A stretch of DNA of 64,000 nt from an uncultured Nesterenkonia sp. (GTDB taxonomy: Bacteria > Actinomycetota > Actinomycetes > Actinomycetales > Micrococcaceae), in NCBI GenBank assembly GCA_946222885.1, contig CAMIAK010000012.1, forward strand, positions 4,585 through 68,584, given 5' to 3'. A program made the position numbers and the translations under genes. Below are positions 35,044 through 43,881 of the stretch, piece by piece. How positions within the stretch are numbered: the stretch's first letter is position 1; every line of letters starts with the position of its first letter. A model generated the notes under the pieces. The model saw only the letters and a list, made by a program, of their open reading frames with translations, was not told the DNA's origin and made no database searches.

Positions 35044-35544
35044 TCAGCGCAGGTCCCGGAACACAGAGAGACGCCTGAGCAGCAGACCCGCACCAAACGC
35101 GCCCACACCCCCCGCTGCCATGTCTCCGATGGTGTCGTGATAGGTCACGTAGATGTCGCTTGTGATCGCGACGTAACCGAACCACTCGATCATCTCCCAG
35201 AGGGCGCTCAGGGCAAGACCGATCACGGCCGTGATCACGGCTGTGACCGAGAGGGGCGTCTCGCAAGGCCCTCTCACGATACCCGTATGAGCAGCCCAGA
35301 CATGGACCACACCGGCAAGAACCCCGGTGCAGATGAGGTGGATCAGCACATCCCACCAGCTGATGGTGGTGTACAGGTCAAAGACGTTGCTCCACGCCGC
35401 TACCAGCAGGGTGATGGAACAGACGATGTCAGCGCCGGCCCGCAGCCCCAAGAAGCGTGGGGCGAATATTCCGGGGAGCGCGAAGGCCAAGATTCCGGCG
35501 TCGGTCAGGTCATACCAGAGTGCGGCAACAAGGACGCTGAGCAC
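35044..35544 (-). CDS. DUF2238-like membrane protein
   Basis: A protein of at least 166 residues with four or five membrane segments. WWDVLIHLICTGVLAGVV, ALSALWEMIEWFGYVAITSD and YHDTIGDMAAGGVGAFGAGL give the spaced His, Glu and Asp residues of the YjdF/DUF2238 family. The start is uncertain: GTG 35544 is the only usual start codon, but the frame is open upstream to about 35680 and that part also looks protein-like. It follows the glycosyltransferase gene. Function is unknown. Confidence 0.68.
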   Translation of the reverse strand: MLSVLVAALWYDLTDAGILAFALPGIFAPRFLGLRAGADIVCSITLLVAAWSNVFDLYTTISWWDVLIHLICTGVLAGVVHVWAAHTGIVRGPCETPLSVTAVITAVIGLALSALWEMIEWFGYVAITSDIYVTYHDTIGDMAAGGVGAFGAGLLLRRLSVFRDLR

Positions 35545-35671
35545 CCCTACAGCACGCAGCAGATCCGCGCACAGATCGAGTGCTCCGCCTGCTGGGCGCA
35601 GAAAGTTGGCGATCAGTCGATCGGCGGGCCCAGGAGCTTCTGGGCCCCGCTGGTATGCGGACGCGTCGATG

Positions 35672-36451
35672 TCAGCCGCCTTTCACCGGTTTGGATGCCA
35701 ACCTGCGCCACCGATACGGCGGGAAGTCCTCGGGCCAATGGAATCTCACAGTGTGAAATCCCCGGCGACCCCGTCGCCTCAACGAGGTAAGACTGCTGAA
35801 GGGGCGCGCCGAGATCTCCATGGAGGCCGACTTCAGCCGGCCGATCCGGAACTCCTCCCCGACGCGATAGGACAGTGCAAAATCATCGTGCAGCTCGGGG
35901 TCACCACGCTCGATAGAGGGGCTCACTCCTTCCCAGACCTCGCGCCTCATGGCGAAGTTGGAGCCGAACAGGGGTCGGTGGCCCAGTGCCAGCACGCCTG
36001 CGGCCGTGTAGGCGGCCAGATATGCAGCTGCCAACGGCACGCGGAGCAGGCGTGGACTGTCATGGAATCGGGCGGTGCCGGTGACGGCTCCCAGCGTGCT
36101 GTCCTGGGCGAAGGCGTGCGTGATGTCGGCTACCCATGTACGCGGAGGCACGCAATCGGCATCGAGCCGAAGGATCAGATCACCTGCGGCGTGGTCGTAC
36201 CCGTAGGAGCTGGCTGCAGGAATCCCGGCCTCACTGCAGGTGAGAACGGTGGCTCCCCAGGACGCTGCGACGGTGGCTGAATCGTCGACAGAACCATTGT
36301 CCACCACGACTACTTCATCAGGTCTCTGAGTCTGCTGCCGAAGAGCAGCAAGGCAGACGGCCAGCTCCACGGCATCGTCCTTCACCGGGATCACGACGGA
36401 CACCCGGCAGCCGCGGTCCCTTTCGTGCTGCTCCCAGCTCGACCACTCCAT
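35672..36451 (-). CDS. Glycosyltransferase family 2
   Basis: A 259-residue GT-A glycosyltransferase. VSVVIPVKDDAVELAVCLAA opens the nucleotide-sugar domain, DNGSVDDSA follows, and LRLDADCVPP is the DxD metal motif; RGDPELHDDFALSYRV is the acceptor-side motif. There are one or two hydrophobic segments near residues 135-160. Its place opposite the C50 carotenoid operon suggests it could glucosylate the pigment, as carotenoid glucosyltransferases do in related bacteria, but a wall or lipid acceptor is equally open. Confidence 0.78.
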   Translation of the reverse strand: MEWSSWEQHERDRGCRVSVVIPVKDDAVELAVCLAALRQQTQRPDEVVVVDNGSVDDSATVAASWGATVLTCSEAGIPAASSYGYDHAAGDLILRLDADCVPPRTWVADITHAFAQDSTLGAVTGTARFHDSPRLLRVPLAAAYLAAYTAAGVLALGHRPLFGSNFAMRREVWEGVSPSIERGDPELHDDFALSYRVGEEFRIGRLKSASMEISARPFSSLTSLRRRGRRGFHTVRFHWPEDFPPYRWRRLASKPVKGG

Positions 36452-36662
36452 ATGCCGCTCCCCGTCCAGCTTCGTCTATGCGCTCACAAACTACTTTATG
36501 TGCTCGCCCCTATTCCGGCTGTCTTTCCCCTGTACCGCTTGACCAGACCGGCTGCCTCGACGGCTGGCTGTAAGGTCATGGTGAGCCTTGCCCACACCCG
36601 AGAAGGGGCCCAAGCCGAAGCTCAGCTCTCCCGCCGCCCCTCCTGACCCGATTGTGAGCATC

Positions 36663-39041
36663 ATGTCCGAGCACACCACCCTCGCCTCCGAAGCCATCAA
36701 GGTACGCGGTGCCCGGGAGAACAATCTCCGCAGCGTCGACGTCGACATCCCCAAGCGCAAGCTGACCGTCTTCACCGGAGTCTCCGGGTCAGGGAAGTCC
36801 TCCCTGGTCTTCGGAACCGTCGCCGCCGAATCCAGGCGCCTCATCAACGAGACCTACGACGCCTTCATCCAAGGCTTCATGCCGTCGATGAACCGCCCCG
36901 AGGTCGACGTGCTCGAAGGGCTCACCGCCGCGATCATCATCGACCAGGAGCGCATGGCCCCCAACCCGCGCTCCACCGTGGGCACCGCCACCGATGTGAA
37001 CTCGATGCTGAGGATCCTCTACAGCCGGTACGCCCAGCCGCAGCTCGGCTCCCCCATGGCCTACTCGTTCAACGTCGCCTCCTCCTCCGGCTCGGGCGCC
37101 CGAACCAAGGCCGACGGCACCGTGGAGACCGCCGGCTACAGCGTCACCGGCGGCATGTGCCTGACCTGCGAGGGCCGCGGCCAGGTCAACCAGATCGATC
37201 TCACCCAGCTGGTCGACGAGACCAAGTCCATCAACGAGGGCGCCATCACCGTCCCCGGGTACAAACCCGGAGGCTGGTCCGTGCGCTTCTACGCCGAATC
37301 CGGGTTCTTCGACCCTGACAAGCCCGTCCGCGACTTCACCGAACAGGAGCGCCACGACCTCTTCCATCGCGAAGCGACCAAGGTCAACATCGCCGGCACC
37401 AACATGACCTTCCAAGGGCTCGTCCCCTCCGTGAAGAAGTCCTTCCTCTCCAAGGACCGCGACGCCATGCAGCCGCACATCGGCGCCTTCGTGGACCGCG
37501 CCGTCGCCTTCGCCGACTGCCCCGACTGCGGCGGCACCCGGCTGAGCGAGCAGACCCGCGGCTCCACGGTCGCCGGGAGGAGCATCGCCGACCTGTGCGC
37601 CATGCAGATCAGCGACCTCGCCGAGTGGTTCCGTCAGTTGGACACCGCAGGGGCGGGACTGACCGGCGCTGAGCCGCTGCTGACCTCCATCGGCGAGACC
37701 CTGCAGAACTTCGTCACCATCGGTCTGGGCTACCTCTCCCTCGACCGGTCCGCCGGAACCCTCTCCGGCGGTGAGGCCCAGCGGGTCAAGATGATCCGCC
37801 ACCTGGGCTCCTCGCTGACGGACGTCACCTACGTCTTCGACGAGCCCACTGTGGGACTCCACCCCCACGACGTCGCCCGCATGAACGAGCTGCTCTGCAA
37901 GCTGCGCGACAAGGGCAACACCGTCCTCGTCGTCGAGCACAACCCCGAGGTCATGGCCGTGGCCGACCACATCGTCGACATGGGTCCCGCCGCAGGCACC
38001 CACGGCGGTGAGATCGTCTATACCGGCGACTACGCCGGACTGCGCTCCTCCGGCACCCGCACCGGCCAGCACCTCGACGCCCGCCAACCCCTCAAAGACA
38101 CCCCGCGCACCCCCGCCGGAGCCCTTGAGATCCGCGGCGCCAGCACCCACAACCTCCGCGGCGTGGACGTGGACGTCCCCACCGGGGTGCTCGTCGCCGT
38201 CACCGGCGTGGCAGGCTCCGGCAAGAGCTCGCTGATCCACGGGTCCCTCGCCCGCCGAGGAGGAGTCGTCGCCGTCGACCAGGCCCCCATCCGCGGGTCC
38301 CGGCGCTCCAACCCCGCCACCTACACCGGCATGCTGGAGCCCATCCGCAAGGCATTCGCCAAGGCCAACGGGGTCAAGCCGGCCCTGTTCAGCGCCAACT
38401 CGGAGGGCGCCTGCCCCACCTGCAGCGGCAACGGAGTCATCTACCAGGACCTCGGCATCGTCTCCGGCCTGGCCACCGTCTGCGAAGAATGCCAGGGCCG
38501 GCGCTTCCAGGACGCCGTGCTGGAGTACAGGCTCGGCGGGAAGAACATCGCCGAGGTTCTGTCCCTGCCGGTGGAGGAGGCTCTGGCCTTCTTCAGCGGA
38601 TTATCCGACGCCGGCGCTGAGCCCCGCATCCCCGCCGCCGCCAAGGTCCTCACCCGGCTCGACGACGTCGGACTCGGCTACCTCACCCTCGGCCAGCCTC
38701 TGAGCACCCTCTCCGGCGGCGAGCGCCAGCGGATCAAGCTGGCCATCGAGATCGGCTCCGAGGCGGAGACGATCATCCTCGACGAGCCCAGCGCCGGGCT
38801 CCACATGGCGGACACGGACCGGCTCATCGGGATGCTGGAGAAGATCGTGGTCTCCGGGCGGACGGTCATCGTCATCGAGCACAACCTGGATGTGATGTCG
38901 CGGGCTGACTGGATCATCGATGTGGGTCCGGGGGCCGGGCACGACGGCGGCCAGGTGGTGTTCTCCGGAACCCCGGAGGCCCTGCTCTCCGCCGAGGGGT
39001 CGCTGACCGGTGAGCACCTGAGGCGGCATCATGGCCGCTGA
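36663..39041 (+). CDS. UvrA2-type excinuclease ATPase subunit
   Basis: A 792-residue protein with two ABC modules: P-loops GVSGSGKSS (near residue 40) and GVAGSGKSS (near 520), signatures LSGGEAQRVK and LSGGERQRIK, and Walker B FDEPTVGLHP and LDEPSAGLHM. Zinc-finger Cys pairs appear as CLTCEGRG, CPDCGGTR, CPTCSGNG and CEECQGRR. It is shorter than housekeeping UvrA (about 950) because the UvrB-binding region is reduced, which marks the UvrA2/drug-resistance class. I use ATG 36663; an in-frame ATG at 36588 would add 25 low-complexity residues. Confidence 0.88.
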   Translation: MSEHTTLASEAIKVRGARENNLRSVDVDIPKRKLTVFTGVSGSGKSSLVFGTVAAESRRLINETYDAFIQGFMPSMNRPEVDVLEGLTAAIIIDQERMAPNPRSTVGTATDVNSMLRILYSRYAQPQLGSPMAYSFNVASSSGSGARTKADGTVETAGYSVTGGMCLTCEGRGQVNQIDLTQLVDETKSINEGAITVPGYKPGGWSVRFYAESGFFDPDKPVRDFTEQERHDLFHREATKVNIAGTNMTFQGLVPSVKKSFLSKDRDAMQPHIGAFVDRAVAFADCPDCGGTRLSEQTRGSTVAGRSIADLCAMQISDLAEWFRQLDTAGAGLTGAEPLLTSIGETLQNFVTIGLGYLSLDRSAGTLSGGEAQRVKMIRHLGSSLTDVTYVFDEPTVGLHPHDVARMNELLCKLRDKGNTVLVVEHNPEVMAVADHIVDMGPAAGTHGGEIVYTGDYAGLRSSGTRTGQHLDARQPLKDTPRTPAGALEIRGASTHNLRGVDVDVPTGVLVAVTGVAGSGKSSLIHGSLARRGGVVAVDQAPIRGSRRSNPATYTGMLEPIRKAFAKANGVKPALFSANSEGACPTCSGNGVIYQDLGIVSGLATVCEECQGRRFQDAVLEYRLGGKNIAEVLSLPVEEALAFFSGLSDAGAEPRIPAAAKVLTRLDDVGLGYLTLGQPLSTLSGGERQRIKLAIEIGSEAETIILDEPSAGLHMADTDRLIGMLEKIVVSGRTVIVIEHNLDVMSRADWIIDVGPGAGHDGGQVVFSGTPEALLSAEGSLTGEHLRRHHGR

Positions 39042-39597
39042 GCCGGAGGTTCTCACGGTGGCCGACGCCGCGGCGTGGCGGGTCTGGCTCGATGAACATG
39101 AGAGCACCCACGACGGGGTGTGGCTGATGCTGGCGAAGAAGGGCACTGCCTCTCCCACCACCCTCACCTATGCGCAGGCGTTGGACGAGGCGCTGTGCAG
39201 CGGCTGGATCGACGGGCAGAAGCGGCGGTATGACGACGCGGTGTTCATCCAGCGGTTCACGCCGCGTCGGCCGAAGTCCATGTGGTCGGCCCGCAACGTG
39301 GAGCATGTCGAACGGCTGCGCAGCGAGGGGCGGATGCGTCCCCGCGGTGAGGAGGAGGTCGTCAAGGCGCAGGCCGACGGCCGGTGGGAGCGCGCCTACG
39401 TAGGTTCTGCCGCGGCTGAGGTGCCTGCGGACCTCACCGCCGCGCTGAAGCAGGCAGGAGCTCATGAGCGGTTCCAGACCCTGGACGGCCAGGACCGGTA
39501 CGCCATGCTGCATCAGCTGATGACCGCGTCCAGCACAGAGCTTCGCGCCCGACGCCTGGAGCGCATGGTGCAGAAGCTCGCCGAGGGACAGGACTGA
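39031..39597 (+). CDS. YdeI/OmpD-associated family protein
   Basis: A 188-residue soluble protein. WRVWLDEHESTHDGVWLMLA, YAQALDEALCSGWIDGQKRR and FTPRRPKSMWSARN are the conserved segments of this family, followed by a helical C-terminal OmdA-like part. In other bacteria such proteins are linked to resistance to membrane-acting peptides, but no mechanism is established. It overlaps the end of the uvrA2 gene by 11 bases, so the two are cotranscribed. Confidence 0.85.
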   Translation: MAAEPEVLTVADAAAWRVWLDEHESTHDGVWLMLAKKGTASPTTLTYAQALDEALCSGWIDGQKRRYDDAVFIQRFTPRRPKSMWSARNVEHVERLRSEGRMRPRGEEEVVKAQADGRWERAYVGSAAAEVPADLTAALKQAGAHERFQTLDGQDRYAMLHQLMTASSTELRARRLERMVQKLAEGQD

Positions 39598-39666
39598 ACG
39601 CCGGGGCCCTGGGGTTCAGCCCCTTGTCGCCGTCCTCGCCGCTGGACTACCTTCGTCCCATACGGT

Positions 39667-39684
39667 GCTGAACGCCCGTTCAGC
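39667..39684. promoter_or_regulatory. TetR operator palindrome GCTGAACGCCCGTTCAGC
   Basis: A perfect 8-2-8 inverted repeat ends 22 bases before the TetR gene start, overlapping the expected promoter. The half CTGAACGCC recurs at 39594 and at 40494, the latter before the ABC exporter genes. This is strong evidence for a common repressor, most likely the TetR encoded next to it. Confidence 0.75.
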
Positions 39685-39705
39685 CATTGCTGGGAGGAGG
39701 CACCC

Positions 39706-40485
39706 ATGGTCTACCGCTACGGCGCCACACGTGCCGGCCATGACAGCCGCAGCGCCGCCTCCACCCACAACGTGACCGGCACCGGGAACACCTCCCCGCC
39801 GCCGGAAGAGCAGGAGAGCGCCCGGCAGCGGATCCTCTGCGCGGCGATCGACCTCTACGGTGAGCACGGCTTCGACGGCGTGACCGTCAAGACGATCGCA
39901 GAGCGGGCCGGCATCTCCGCTCCGCTCGTGATCCATCACTTCGGCTCCAAGGCCGGGTTGAGGACCGCCTGCGACAGGTATGTGGCCGAGCAGTTCCGGG
40001 AGGCCAAGACCGCCTCGGTGCGTCGCGGCGCCATGCCGCGCAACGTCGCCCATGAGGCGGTGATGGCCAACCGGAACCTGGTGAAGTACCTGATGCGCGC
40101 CTTCGTGGCCGGAGGCCCGGAGATGGATGACCTCTTCGACCAGCTGGTGGAGGATTCCCTGAGCTACACCTCCGAGGCGGAGGAGCTGGGCCTGGTCTAT
40201 CCCAGCCGGAACTCCCGTCATCGGGCGGTGCTCCTGCTCCTGCACTCCTTCGGAACTCTGATGCTGCACCGCCATCTGGAGCGTCATCTGGGCCTGAATC
40301 TGCTTCAGGACGATCCGGACACCGCAGGTCTGGACGCCTATATGGCAACCATCATGGAGATCTACACCCAGCCGCTGTTCAATGCCGAGACCTACGCCGA
40401 ACTGCTCGAGGCAGACCTGGCCGCAGCCGAGCGCCCTGCAGCTGAGGCTCCTGCCGCCGACGGCACCGACGACGCCGGGCACTGA
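39706..40485 (+). CDS. TetR family transcriptional regulator
   Basis: A 259-residue regulator. A 35-residue polar N-terminal extension precedes the helix-turn-helix TVKTIAERAGISAPLVIHHF, and the helical C-terminal ligand domain ends with an Ala/Pro-rich tail. The start ATG 39706 has GGGAGGAGG upstream. It precedes the ABC exporter genes by 121 bases on the same strand and probably represses both itself and them through the CTGAACGCC sites. Confidence 0.85.
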   Translation: MVYRYGATRAGHDSRSAASTHNVTGTGNTSPPPEEQESARQRILCAAIDLYGEHGFDGVTVKTIAERAGISAPLVIHHFGSKAGLRTACDRYVAEQFREAKTASVRRGAMPRNVAHEAVMANRNLVKYLMRAFVAGGPEMDDLFDQLVEDSLSYTSEAEELGLVYPSRNSRHRAVLLLLHSFGTLMLHRHLERHLGLNLLQDDPDTAGLDAYMATIMEIYTQPLFNAETYAELLEADLAAAERPAAEAPAADGTDDAGH

Positions 40486-40493
40486 ATCCCCCT

Positions 40494-40540
40494 CTGAACG
40501 CCCCGTCCTGTGAACTTCGTGTCGGAGTTCAGGGAACTCC
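40494..40540. promoter_or_regulatory. Operator region before the ABC exporter
   Basis: Contains a half-copy of the TetR operator (CTGAACGCCCCGT at 40494) and, at 40524-40540, a perfect 7-3-7 palindrome GGAGTTCAGGGAACTCC. Both sit in the gap between the TetR stop and the ATPase start. The second palindrome has a different core and could serve the same or another regulator. Confidence 0.5.
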
Positions 40541-40606
40541 GCCTCTCCGAGGTCCAGCTCCTCGAACCCGGACACGCTTCTCACCACTGAAGAAAGGAAC
40601 AGACCG

Positions 40607-41557
40607 ATGAGCGAGAACGCTGCGGTCATCCACGCCCGCGACCTGGTCAAGCAGTTCGGCCAGGTCCGAGCCCTGGACAACCTGAACCTGGACATCGCCC
40701 CCGGCGAGGTCCACGGCTACCTGGGCCCCAACGGCGCCGGGAAGTCCACCACCATGCGCGTACTCCTGGGCCTGCTGCGCCCGGACTCCGGCATCATTCG
40801 GCTCTTCGGCCGCGACCCGTGGAAGGACGCCGTCGAGCTCCACCGCCGGCTGGCCTACGTGCCGGGCGACGTCGAGCTGTGGCCCAACCTCACCGGAGGC
40901 GAGGTCATCGACATGTTCCTACGGCTCAGGGGCCCCTATGACAGGGGCCGCCGTGACCAGCTGGTCGAACGCTTCGACCTGGACCCGCGCAAGAAGACCC
41001 GCACCTACTCCAAGGGCAATCGCCAGAAGGTCGCTCTGATCTCCGCCCTGGCCGCCGACGTCGACCTGCTTCTGCTCGACGAGCCCACTGCAGGTCTGGA
41101 CCCGCTCATGGAGGTCGTCTTCCAGGAGGTCATCGCCGAGGCAAAGGACGAAGGCCGCTCGGTGCTGCTCTCCAGCCACATCCTGTCCCAGGTGGAAGCC
41201 CTCTCCGACCGGATCTCGATCATCCGCGCCGGGCACATCGTGGAGTCCGGAACCCTCTCGGAGCTGCGCCACATGACGCGGACCACCATCGAGGTGGAGA
41301 CCGAGCATTCCGCCGCACCGGTGGGCGGACTGAGCTTCGTCCACGACTTCCGCACCGAGCCGGCCGGCTCCGGGGAGCGCTCCGTCTTCGAGGTCGACGG
41401 CGACCACATCCGCGAGATCATGGACTCGCTGGCCGGCCTGGGCATTCGCTCGATCGTCGCGCACCCTCCGACCCTGGAGCAGCTGCTGATGCGCCACTAC
41501 GGAGAGGACCTCTCCGCCCGCGGCGTCAGCGACGACTCCACGAAGAAGGTGTCCTGA
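40607..41557 (+). CDS. ABC exporter ATP-binding protein
   Basis: A 316-residue ATPase of the drug-exporter class. Walker A is GPNGAGKSTT (near residue 43), the signature reads YSKGNRQKV in place of LSGGQ, Walker B is LLLLDEPTAGLDP, and SSHILSQVEALSD is the switch His. A C-terminal regulatory part follows. AAAGGA lies before the start. One base separates it from the permease gene, with which it forms a two-gene exporter. Likely substrates are hydrophobic drugs or antibiotics. Confidence 0.92.
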   Translation: MSENAAVIHARDLVKQFGQVRALDNLNLDIAPGEVHGYLGPNGAGKSTTMRVLLGLLRPDSGIIRLFGRDPWKDAVELHRRLAYVPGDVELWPNLTGGEVIDMFLRLRGPYDRGRRDQLVERFDLDPRKKTRTYSKGNRQKVALISALAADVDLLLLDEPTAGLDPLMEVVFQEVIAEAKDEGRSVLLSSHILSQVEALSDRISIIRAGHIVESGTLSELRHMTRTTIEVETEHSAAPVGGLSFVHDFRTEPAGSGERSVFEVDGDHIREIMDSLAGLGIRSIVAHPPTLEQLLMRHYGEDLSARGVSDDSTKKVS

Positions 41558-41558
41558 C

Positions 41559-43214
41559 ATGGTCTCGAGCACCACTGAGCCGCGTCACGCGCCGAGCCCC
41601 GCGGCCCACCAGTCCACGCTGGCAGGCACCGGAACCCTGCTGCGGTTCATGCTGCGCCGGGACCGCTTCCGGACCAGCGCCTGGGTGGCCGGCATCGGCC
41701 TGATGGGCTTCTACTTCGCGCACGCCATCCAGGTCATCGCCGAGACCGAGCAGGAGCTGCTGAGCCTGACCAGCATGTACGCGGACCCGGTGGGCCGCAT
41801 GATGGTGGGACCCGGGTTCGGCATGGAGGACCCTTCCCATGAGCGGTTCTTCTCCGCCGGGTATGCACTGTTCATCTACATCCTGATCGCACTCTTCGCG
41901 GTCTTCACCGTGGTGCGCCACACCCGCGCCGAGGAGCAGACCGGCCGCGCCGAGCTGGTGCGGGCCAACGTCGTGGGCCGCCACGCCACCCTGACCGCGG
42001 CCCTGCTGCTGACCACAGGCTCCCTGATGCTGGCCTCCGGGTTGGTGCTCCTGGGAGGGTTGTCCGCCGGGTACGACGCCGCAGGGTCGGCACTGCTCGC
42101 CGTCGCAGGCCTGGCGGTGGGCCTGTTCTTCGCCGGCGCCGCCGCAGTGGCCGCCCAGCTGAGCGAATCCTCCCGCGGTGCCGCGGCGATGGCCGGCGGG
42201 CTGATCGGTGTGGCCTACCTGGTGCGCATGGCCGGGGACATGGCCGAGCCCGGCGGCAACGCCGTCTCCTGGTTCTCCCCGCTGGGCTGGGCCCAGCAGA
42301 CCGCACCCTATGTGGAGGACCGCTGGTGGCCTCTGCTGCTGCCTGCGGGCGTCGCCGCCGTGCTGATCTGGTCGGGATACTTCCTCTCCACCCGCCGCGA
42401 TGTGGACGCCAGTCTGATCCCGGCCCGCCTGGGCCGCGCCGAGGCCCGGCCCTCGCTCGGCACTCCGCTGGGCATGGCCACGCATACGCTCAAGGGCGGA
42501 CTCCGCGGCTGGGGCATCGGCCTGCTGCTGACCGCGCTGATGTTCGGCGGCTACGCCCAGACCATGGTCGACGGCGCGGACGGCCTTCCTCCGGAGATGG
42601 CACAGATCTTCGCCGGCGAGGACATGATGCTGGGCTACCTGGCCTATATGGCGATCTTCATGGCCGTCTTCATCGGAGCCGCCGGGGTCAGCGGCCTGCA
42701 GCAGCTGCGCGGCGAGGAGAACCGCGGCCGCGCCGAGTACGCGCTGTCGGCCCCCGTCGGCCGGACCGGCTGGCTGGGCGCGCATATGACGGTGCTGGTG
42801 GCGGGCCTGCTGCTGATCCTGGCGCTGGTGGGCGCCGGCATGGGTCTCGGCGCGATGGCCTCCCTCGAGGAGGACGGCGGCGAGCACTTCGGCGAGCTCT
42901 TCCTGGCCTCGATGCACCAGGCTCCGGCCGTGCTGGCGGTGGTCGGCATCGTCGCCGCGCTCTTCGGCTGGCTGCCGAAGGCCGCCGCGCCGGTCGGCTG
43001 GGTGATGATCGGCTTCGGCGGTGTGATGTCCACCTTCGGCGGCATGCTGGACCTGCCGGAGGCGGTGACCGACCTGAACGTCTTCGGCCACCTCGCCGAG
43101 TACCCGGTGCAGGAGATCTCCTGGGCCCCGGTGTCGGTGCTCAGCGGAATCGGGGCGGCAGGCGTCCTGCTGGGACTGCTCGGCTGGAGCCGCCGAGAGG
43201 TCAACCGCGTCTGA
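41559..43214 (+). CDS. ABC exporter permease (ABC-2, polyketide-antibiotic type)
   Basis: A 551-residue membrane protein with about 12 hydrophobic segments in two similar halves. RAEEQTGRAELVRANVVGR and LRGEENRGRAEYALSAPVGR are matching cytoplasmic segments, one per half, typical of the large exporter permeases adjoining DrrA-like ATPases. It would form the membrane channel for the preceding ATPase. Substrate unknown; expression is probably under the TetR at 39706. Confidence 0.87.
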   Translation: MVSSTTEPRHAPSPAAHQSTLAGTGTLLRFMLRRDRFRTSAWVAGIGLMGFYFAHAIQVIAETEQELLSLTSMYADPVGRMMVGPGFGMEDPSHERFFSAGYALFIYILIALFAVFTVVRHTRAEEQTGRAELVRANVVGRHATLTAALLLTTGSLMLASGLVLLGGLSAGYDAAGSALLAVAGLAVGLFFAGAAAVAAQLSESSRGAAAMAGGLIGVAYLVRMAGDMAEPGGNAVSWFSPLGWAQQTAPYVEDRWWPLLLPAGVAAVLIWSGYFLSTRRDVDASLIPARLGRAEARPSLGTPLGMATHTLKGGLRGWGIGLLLTALMFGGYAQTMVDGADGLPPEMAQIFAGEDMMLGYLAYMAIFMAVFIGAAGVSGLQQLRGEENRGRAEYALSAPVGRTGWLGAHMTVLVAGLLLILALVGAGMGLGAMASLEEDGGEHFGELFLASMHQAPAVLAVVGIVAALFGWLPKAAAPVGWVMIGFGGVMSTFGGMLDLPEAVTDLNVFGHLAEYPVQEISWAPVSVLSGIGAAGVLLGLLGWSRREVNRV

Positions 43215-43250
43215 GCCGCATCCTGTGCCCTCTGCCCAGGGGCCCGCTTC

Positions 43251-43811
43251 CTATTCTGTCTCGGTGTGGAAGCGGGCGCCGGCCTCGTTGAAGATGCTGA
43301 TGACCTCGGCGTCCTCCGGGCCGATCGCGGTCAGGGCATGCGGGGTGAACGTGTCGAACTCGGCGGCCTCACCCTTGTGCAGGATGATCTCCCGCTCCCC
43401 CAGCTGCAGCCGCATCCGGCCGGCCAGGACATAGAGCCACTCATACCCCTGGTGGACTCTGAGCTGCAGCTCCGCCTGTGGAATCTTGGGCAGCGGACGA
43501 TAGTGGATCTTATAGACCCGCACCGCCGAGGACTCCTCGGAGAGCGGATGGACGAGCATCCCATGGGCCTCCCAGGCCTCGCGGCGGATGCGCGGGTCTT
43601 CCGGGACGGGGACCAGCAGGTCATCGATGCTGATGCCCAGCTGACGGGTCAGCGGCAGCAGCAGCTCCAGGCTGGCCTGACGCTTGCCCGACTCAAGCCG
43701 GGAGAGCGTGCTGGCGGAGACGTCTGCCGCCTTGGCGAGGCGCTCCAGGGTCCATCCCTTGGACGTCCGCGCGGCCTTCAGGCGTAGTCCCACCTGTCCC
43801 AGCTCCTCCAT
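43251..43811 (-). CDS. XRE-cupin transcriptional regulator
   Basis: A 186-residue protein. An N-terminal helix-turn-helix (TLERLAKAADVSASTLSRLE) is joined to a cupin domain (about 105-180, with HQGYEWLYVLAGRMRLQLGE and EFDTFTPHALTAIG). Such regulators sense small ligands through the cupin. It is divergent from the flavoprotein-methyltransferase pair, and the 70 bases between them contain a TTGC-N7-GCAA inverted repeat at 43826-43840 and a TATAAT box at 43851, so it likely controls that pair. Confidence 0.87.
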   Translation of the reverse strand: MEELGQVGLRLKAARTSKGWTLERLAKAADVSASTLSRLESGKRQASLELLLPLTRQLGISIDDLLVPVPEDPRIRREAWEAHGMLVHPLSEESSAVRVYKIHYRPLPKIPQAELQLRVHQGYEWLYVLAGRMRLQLGEREIILHKGEAAEFDTFTPHALTAIGPEDAEVISIFNEAGARFHTETE

Positions 43812-43881
43812 GTCCCCTCCACTTCTTGCGGTTTCTGCAAAGTATATTTCTATAATCGCATATCATCGTCATGCTGGAGAC

